16,782 bases of DNA, taken from assembly GCA_001769005.1 (NCBI GenBank), contig MENE01000097.1, positions 12,750 to 29,531 on the forward strand, read 5' to 3'. Positions 13,098 to 16,782 of the stretch are shown one piece after another (position 1 is the stretch's first letter; every line of letters begins with the position of its first letter). A program made the position numbers and the translations under genes. The stretch comes from Bacteroidetes bacterium GWA2_31_9b. Its GTDB lineage: Bacteria > Bacteroidota > Bacteroidia > Bacteroidales > UBA12077. The notes beneath the pieces were generated by a model. That model ran no database searches. It was not told the origin of the DNA and was given only the letters and a program-made list of their open reading frames with translations.

Positions 13098-16000
13098 TTA
13101 AAACTTCGCTTTTGGAAGTGTAAATGAAAATCTACTACCAATTCCTACTTTACTTTCCACCCATATTTTTCCTTTATGAAAATCAACAAACTCTTTACAA
13201 AGGATTAGCCCAAGACCAGTTCCTGGTTCATTAGCAGTTCCTTTTGTTTTCATTTCTTCATCAATCTTAAAAAGTTTCCCAAGTATATTATCATCCATTC
13301 CAACTCCAGTATCTGTTACATGAATTGTAATATAACCATCTGATTTTTCAATATTTATTTCTATTCTACCATTCTTTCTTGAGAACTTTATTGCATTCGT
13401 AATTAAGTTCCTTAAAATGGTAAGCACCATGTTCTTATCGACAAATACTAATATGCTTTCTTTAACTAGTGAAGAAAGCACGATACCCTTACTTTCAGCA
13501 TTATTACTAAAAAGCAACAAGTTTGCATCAACTAATAGTTTCAAATCCTGATTTTCTGGTGTAAAAGAAATCTTACCGGTTTGTGATATACTCCAATTAA
13601 GCAAATTCTCAAGTAATTCGTGTGCTACTGATGATGATTGGTGAATTGTTTTGGCAATTTCAAGGCTCTCATTAAAATCCTTTTCTTTGATTTTTTCAAT
13701 AAGAAAATCAGATAATCCCAAAAGACTATTAAATGGATTTCGGAGATCATGAGCAATAATACTAAAAAATTTATCCTTTGTAGCGTTTGCTTGTTCAAGC
13801 TCAATTTTATGTTGAACTAATTCTTCGTTAATTATTTGTAGCTCCTCTTTTTGTTGATTTAATTCTTTATTAGCATCCTTAAGTTGTATAGTTCGCTCTT
13901 TAACAGTTACTTCTAGTATATCTTTATCCTCATTAAGTTTTCGCTCTCGCCACTTGATATATGTAATAACTAAAAAAACAAAACTAAACAATACCAATAA
14001 TCGGAACCAAGTTGTTTTCCAAAATGGAGGTAGTATGGTTATATTGATACTAGCAATGCTATTGCTCCATAAGTCGTCACAATTTGTTCCTCTTACTTTA
14101 AAAGTATAATTGCCATGTGGTAAGTTGGTGTATGTAGCAAATCTTCTTGTACCAATCCTATTCCAATCAGTATCAAATCCCTCCATGATATACTCATACT
14201 TATTTTTAAGAGGAATAGAGAAATCGAGTGATGCAAATTCAAAAGTGAAAACTTTCTCATCTGCAGTTAAGGTAATTCCTTGCGTTTTTGATATAGTTTG
14301 AGGTAAGTAGTAGCATCCATTTTTACTTATAATCTTTACATTTTCATCAATTTTATTCTTTTGATATGTATTTGGCAATACCTCAACATCTTTATTAAAA
14401 AGTTGAAATCCTGTTATTACCAAAGGTGGGAAGTATCTATTATCAATAACACTTTGGGGATTAAAATATACCACTCCTGCGATAGTGCCCATATAAATTG
14501 TACCATCGCTACCCTGGTAATATGCATTTGTATTAAATTCATTGCTAGGCAGGCCATCGTTAAAATCAAAGTTCTGAACTACCGGTTTTGATGTCAATTG
14601 CCTATGTAACTTGCTGATATATGGTGATATCTTAGAAATTCCCTTATTTGTACTTAACCACAAATTGCCCTCTTTATCGCTTACAATTCCATAGATACAA
14701 TTATTGGGTAATCCATTGCGATCGGTATAGCTCTTAAAGCTTAATCGGCCAATGGTATCTATACTTACCAGGTTTAATCCACCTCCATCAGTTCCAATCC
14801 AAATAGTTCCAAATTCATCTTCGACAATTGACAGTACTGAGTTATTAAGAATACTAGTAGAATCATTTGGTTCGTTTTTATAAACAACTGCCTTCTCCGT
14901 TTTAGGATCAAAAATATTCAATCCTCCCGATCGGGTTCCAAGCCATAATTTACCCTGTTTATCCTTATAAATAGATATAATTATATTGTCAGATATACTT
15001 AAGGAGTCGTTGGGGTTATTCTTATAGACTTTAAACTTCCCTGTTTTTTTATCAAACCTATTTAAGCCACCACCATCTGTGCCAATCCAAATGGAGCCCA
15101 TTTTATCATCGAGTAGATAGTAAATAAAGTCATTTGAAAGACTATTAGTATTTATAAGATCGTTTCGAAATGTTTGAGACTTGCCTGTTTTAGGATTAAA
15201 TTTATTCAGCCCTCCACCGTTAGTTCCAATCCAAAAGAAACCAAGCTCGTCTTCTATAATAAAATAGATATTATTATTGGATAAGGATTGGCTATCGTTA
15301 ATAATGTTTTTGTAGGACTTAAACGCACCATTTGAACTATCATATTTATTAAGTCCACCTCCTCTGGTTCCAATCCATAATGTATTTGATTTATCGATAT
15401 AAAAAGATCGTATAGCATTGCTCGATATGCTTTTTATATTTAACGGATCGTGCTTATATACTCCAAATTTGTTTCGATATTTACTATGGCTACTTAATCC
15501 TCCACCATAAGTTCCAATCCATAATGTTTTGGATTGATCCTCGAATAAGGATATTGGATAACTACTCGATAAACTTGTGGGATTTAATGGGTCTTTTAAA
15601 TAAACATCAAATTTACCGGTATTTCTATCTAAAATATTCAGTCCTCCTCCATGCGTTGCAATACATAGCATGCCGTTGAGAGTTTCATAAATTGCATTAA
15701 TAAAATTACTTGATATAGAATTTGGAACATCAGGGTTGTTTGTGAAATGAATAAAATGTTCAGAATCTTTATCGAATCTATCTAAACCTCCACCGTTCGT
15801 ACCAATCCATAGAATATCATTTGAATCTATAAAAACTGATTTTACATTATTATTCGATAGACTGTAAGGATTATTTCTGTCATTTTGATACGATTTGAAA
15901 CTTTCTGTTTTCTTATCAAAGCAATTTAGTCCTCCACCCAATGTTCCAATCCAAAGTGTTGATGAATCCTCCTCTACAATAGAACAGACAAAATCATTTG

Positions 16001-16595
16001 ATATGCAATTGGAATTATTGGTATTTTTTTTAAATGATTTGAATTTTCCTGTCTTCTTATCAAATTTATTCAATCCACCGCCATTTGTACCAATCCAAAT
16101 AATGCCTTCATTATCTTGAATTAAGCAGTAAATAAAGTTATTCGAAAGCGATTGAGAATCTTTTGGGTTATTGGTAAACGAGTAAAACGATTCAGAATAC
16201 TTATCGAATTGGTTAAGACCACCTCCACGAGTACCTATCCAAAGATTGCCATCATTATCCTCAAGCATTGATAAAATACAATTATTCGATAAGCTGAATT
16301 TATTGTTAGGTTGATTTCGATAAACGGTGAATTCATAACCATCGTATTTATTCAATCCATCCTGTGTACCAAACCATAGGAAACCATCCTTATCCTGAAT
16401 GGTTTGAAAAACCACACTTTGCGATAATCCTTCGGATAATGAAAGTGTGGAAAACTTTAATGATTGTGTATTTTGAGATAACCCTTGAAATGTAGAAACT
16501 AAAAAAACAAGTGAAAGGGAAATTACATAAAAAAAATTATTATAATACAGATAATCATTAAGTTCTGTACACCAAAAATAATAATTCTTTTCCAT
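13098..16595 (-). CDS. Two-component regulator propeller sensor histidine kinase
   Basis: The 1165-aa protein has an N-terminal signal sequence or membrane helix (about 20–40), then about 14 Reg_prop blades (45–735) that form two seven-bladed periplasmic β-propellers, most with the signature W-I-G-T-x-G-G-G-L-N. A Y_Y_Y domain (about 790–855) is followed by one membrane helix (862–881) and a coiled coil (885–940). HisKA has the phosphorylated H949 in IIAHDLRNPF. The ATPase domain has the N box around N1067 (NLITNAIKFS), G1 DTGVGM (1095–1100) and G2 GTGLGL (1125–1130). Unlike the hybrid regulators of Bacteroides polysaccharide loci, it has no receiver or AraC domain; the receiver is a separate downstream protein. 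The propellers probably bind a periplasmic glycan or peptide, but the ligand is unknown and no glycan-use genes are beside it. Confidence 0.95.
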   Translation of the reverse strand: MEKNYYFWCTELNDYLYYNNFFYVISLSLVFLVSTFQGLSQNTQSLKFSTLSLSEGLSQSVVFQTIQDKDGFLWFGTQDGLNKYDGYEFTVYRNQPNNKFSLSNNCILSMLEDNDGNLWIGTRGGGLNQFDKYSESFYSFTNNPKDSQSLSNNFIYCLIQDNEGIIWIGTNGGGLNKFDKKTGKFKSFKKNTNNSNCISNDFVCSIVEEDSSTLWIGTLGGGLNCFDKKTESFKSYQNDRNNPYSLSNNNVKSVFIDSNDILWIGTNGGGLDRFDKDSEHFIHFTNNPDVPNSISSNFINAIYETLNGMLCIATHGGGLNILDRNTGKFDVYLKDPLNPTSLSSSYPISLFEDQSKTLWIGTYGGGLSSHSKYRNKFGVYKHDPLNIKSISSNAIRSFYIDKSNTLWIGTRGGGLNKYDSSNGAFKSYKNIINDSQSLSNNNIYFIIEDELGFFWIGTNGGGLNKFNPKTGKSQTFRNDLINTNSLSNDFIYYLLDDKMGSIWIGTDGGGLNRFDKKTGKFKVYKNNPNDSLSISDNIIISIYKDKQGKLWLGTRSGGLNIFDPKTEKAVVYKNEPNDSTSILNNSVLSIVEDEFGTIWIGTDGGGLNLVSIDTIGRLSFKSYTDRNGLPNNCIYGIVSDKEGNLWLSTNKGISKISPYISKLHRQLTSKPVVQNFDFNDGLPSNEFNTNAYYQGSDGTIYMGTIAGVVYFNPQSVIDNRYFPPLVITGFQLFNKDVEVLPNTYQKNKIDENVKIISKNGCYYLPQTISKTQGITLTADEKVFTFEFASLDFSIPLKNKYEYIMEGFDTDWNRIGTRRFATYTNLPHGNYTFKVRGTNCDDLWSNSIASINITILPPFWKTTWFRLLVLFSFVFLVITYIKWRERKLNEDKDILEVTVKERTIQLKDANKELNQQKEELQIINEELVQHKIELEQANATKDKFFSIIAHDLRNPFNSLLGLSDFLIEKIKEKDFNESLEIAKTIHQSSSVAHELLENLLNWSISQTGKISFTPENQDLKLLVDANLLLFSNNAESKGIVLSSLVKESILVFVDKNMVLTILRNLITNAIKFSRKNGRIEINIEKSDGYITIHVTDTGVGMDDNILGKLFKIDEEMKTKGTANEPGTGLGLILCKEFVDFHKGKIWVESKVGIGSRFSFTLPKAKF
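14650..16400 (-). repeat. Tandem propeller-blade repeats at DNA level
   Basis: Inside the kinase gene a unit of roughly 50 codons recurs in tandem, and on the plus strand it shows as repeated 'CC(A/T)CC…GT(T/A)CCAATCCA' strings (for example near 14790, 15080, 15225, 15370, 15505, 15800, 15945, 16090). It encodes the WIGTxGGGLN and FDKKTGKFKxYxNNPNDSxSLSNN parts. Blade 6 has degraded to LCIATHGGG (310–318). Such near-identity could allow blade gain or loss by recombination. Confidence 0.7.
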
Positions 16596-16782
16596 AATTT
16601 AAGAATTAAACCAAATTTAACACTAAATATATGCTAATTGTAAGAATCAATCGCAAAAAATTCTCAAAAAATTTAATACGGTATTTCGGTAATTAAAAAG
16701 AGATTAATAGAGTTCTATTACAACCTATCAAACTCTTTTTTAAAAATGAGTAAACTCTAGGTTTAAGGTATTAAATCATAGC
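16596..16782. other. Intergenic region upstream of the kinase gene
   Basis: No gene is seen here. A possible −7 element for the kinase, TAAATTTG on the minus strand (16619–16612), fits TAnnTTTG but has no good −33 partner. AGAGTT (16709–16714) and AACTCT (16731–16736) form a short dyad followed by a plus-strand T-run, which is terminator-like but weak; a plus-strand gene to its left is absent. AAACTCT recurs at 16754–16760. Confidence 0.3.

Noticed and set aside
14650..16400. Regularly spaced repeated strings that look like a CRISPR array
   Set aside because: The period is about 150 bases, the repeats are imperfect, and the whole stretch is one open frame encoding β-propeller blades.
16709..16742. 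Dyad AGAGTT/AACTCT with T-run as a terminator
   Set aside because: Only six pairs with a 16-base loop, and no plus-strand gene ends before it in the window.

Overview
The window is AT-rich and reads as a chromosomal segment from a Bacteroidetes bacterium (Bacteroidota). The signs are: promoters of the Bacteroidetes type (−7 TAnnTTTG, clearest example TTTG-N19-TATTTTTG at 11522–11552); few Shine-Dalgarno sequences; a short RpoD-type sigma factor of 286 aa without the long N-terminal region; a giant 'two-component regulator propeller' histidine kinase; membrane LytTR regulators; TPR–SpoIIE phosphatases; and many small lipoproteins. No insertion sequence, integrase, phage gene or CRISPR array was seen.

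Layout. Left edge (1–254, minus): the first 32 codons of a radical SAM protein, a short degenerate tandem repeat, and a tRNA-Thr(CGU) gene. 288–2951 (minus): a membrane-anchored TPR/SpoIIE-type PP2C phosphatase and a small glycine/tryptophan-rich lipoprotein. 3108–6097 (plus): a 4-TM LytTR transcription regulator, a SAM-dependent methyltransferase and a three-histidine-box fatty acid desaturase. The gap before the methyltransferase carries a direct repeat and a dyad that could be the LytTR operator. 6265–8554 (minus): a lysine-rich cold-shock-domain protein, an RpoD-like sigma factor with a changed −35 recognition helix, and a two-gene operon of an RRM RNA-binding protein and a classical cold-shock protein. 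That operon has its own promoter, a roughly 240-nt hairpin-rich leader and a strong intrinsic terminator. 8633–11328 (minus): three exported proteins of poorly known function, the last with a discoidin-like, NADase-type glycan-binding domain. 11570–12649 (plus): a membrane-anchored metallo-β-lactamase-fold hydrolase resembling NAPE-PLD. 12659–16595 (minus): a 1165-aa sensor kinase with two periplasmic β-propellers, followed by a stand-alone receiver protein.

Working together. The segment 3108–8554 reads as a possible cold or membrane-stress neighbourhood: a membrane-embedded regulator next to a lipid desaturase and a methyltransferase, then two cold-shock-domain proteins, an RRM protein and an alternative sigma factor. 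This is inference from gene content; no single gene proves it. The kinase and receiver at the right end form a separate two-component system. The receiver has no DNA-binding domain, so its output must lie elsewhere.

Starts were revised for three genes: the cold-shock protein (ATG at 8031), the lipoprotein (ATG at 10499) and the metallohydrolase (ATG at 11570).
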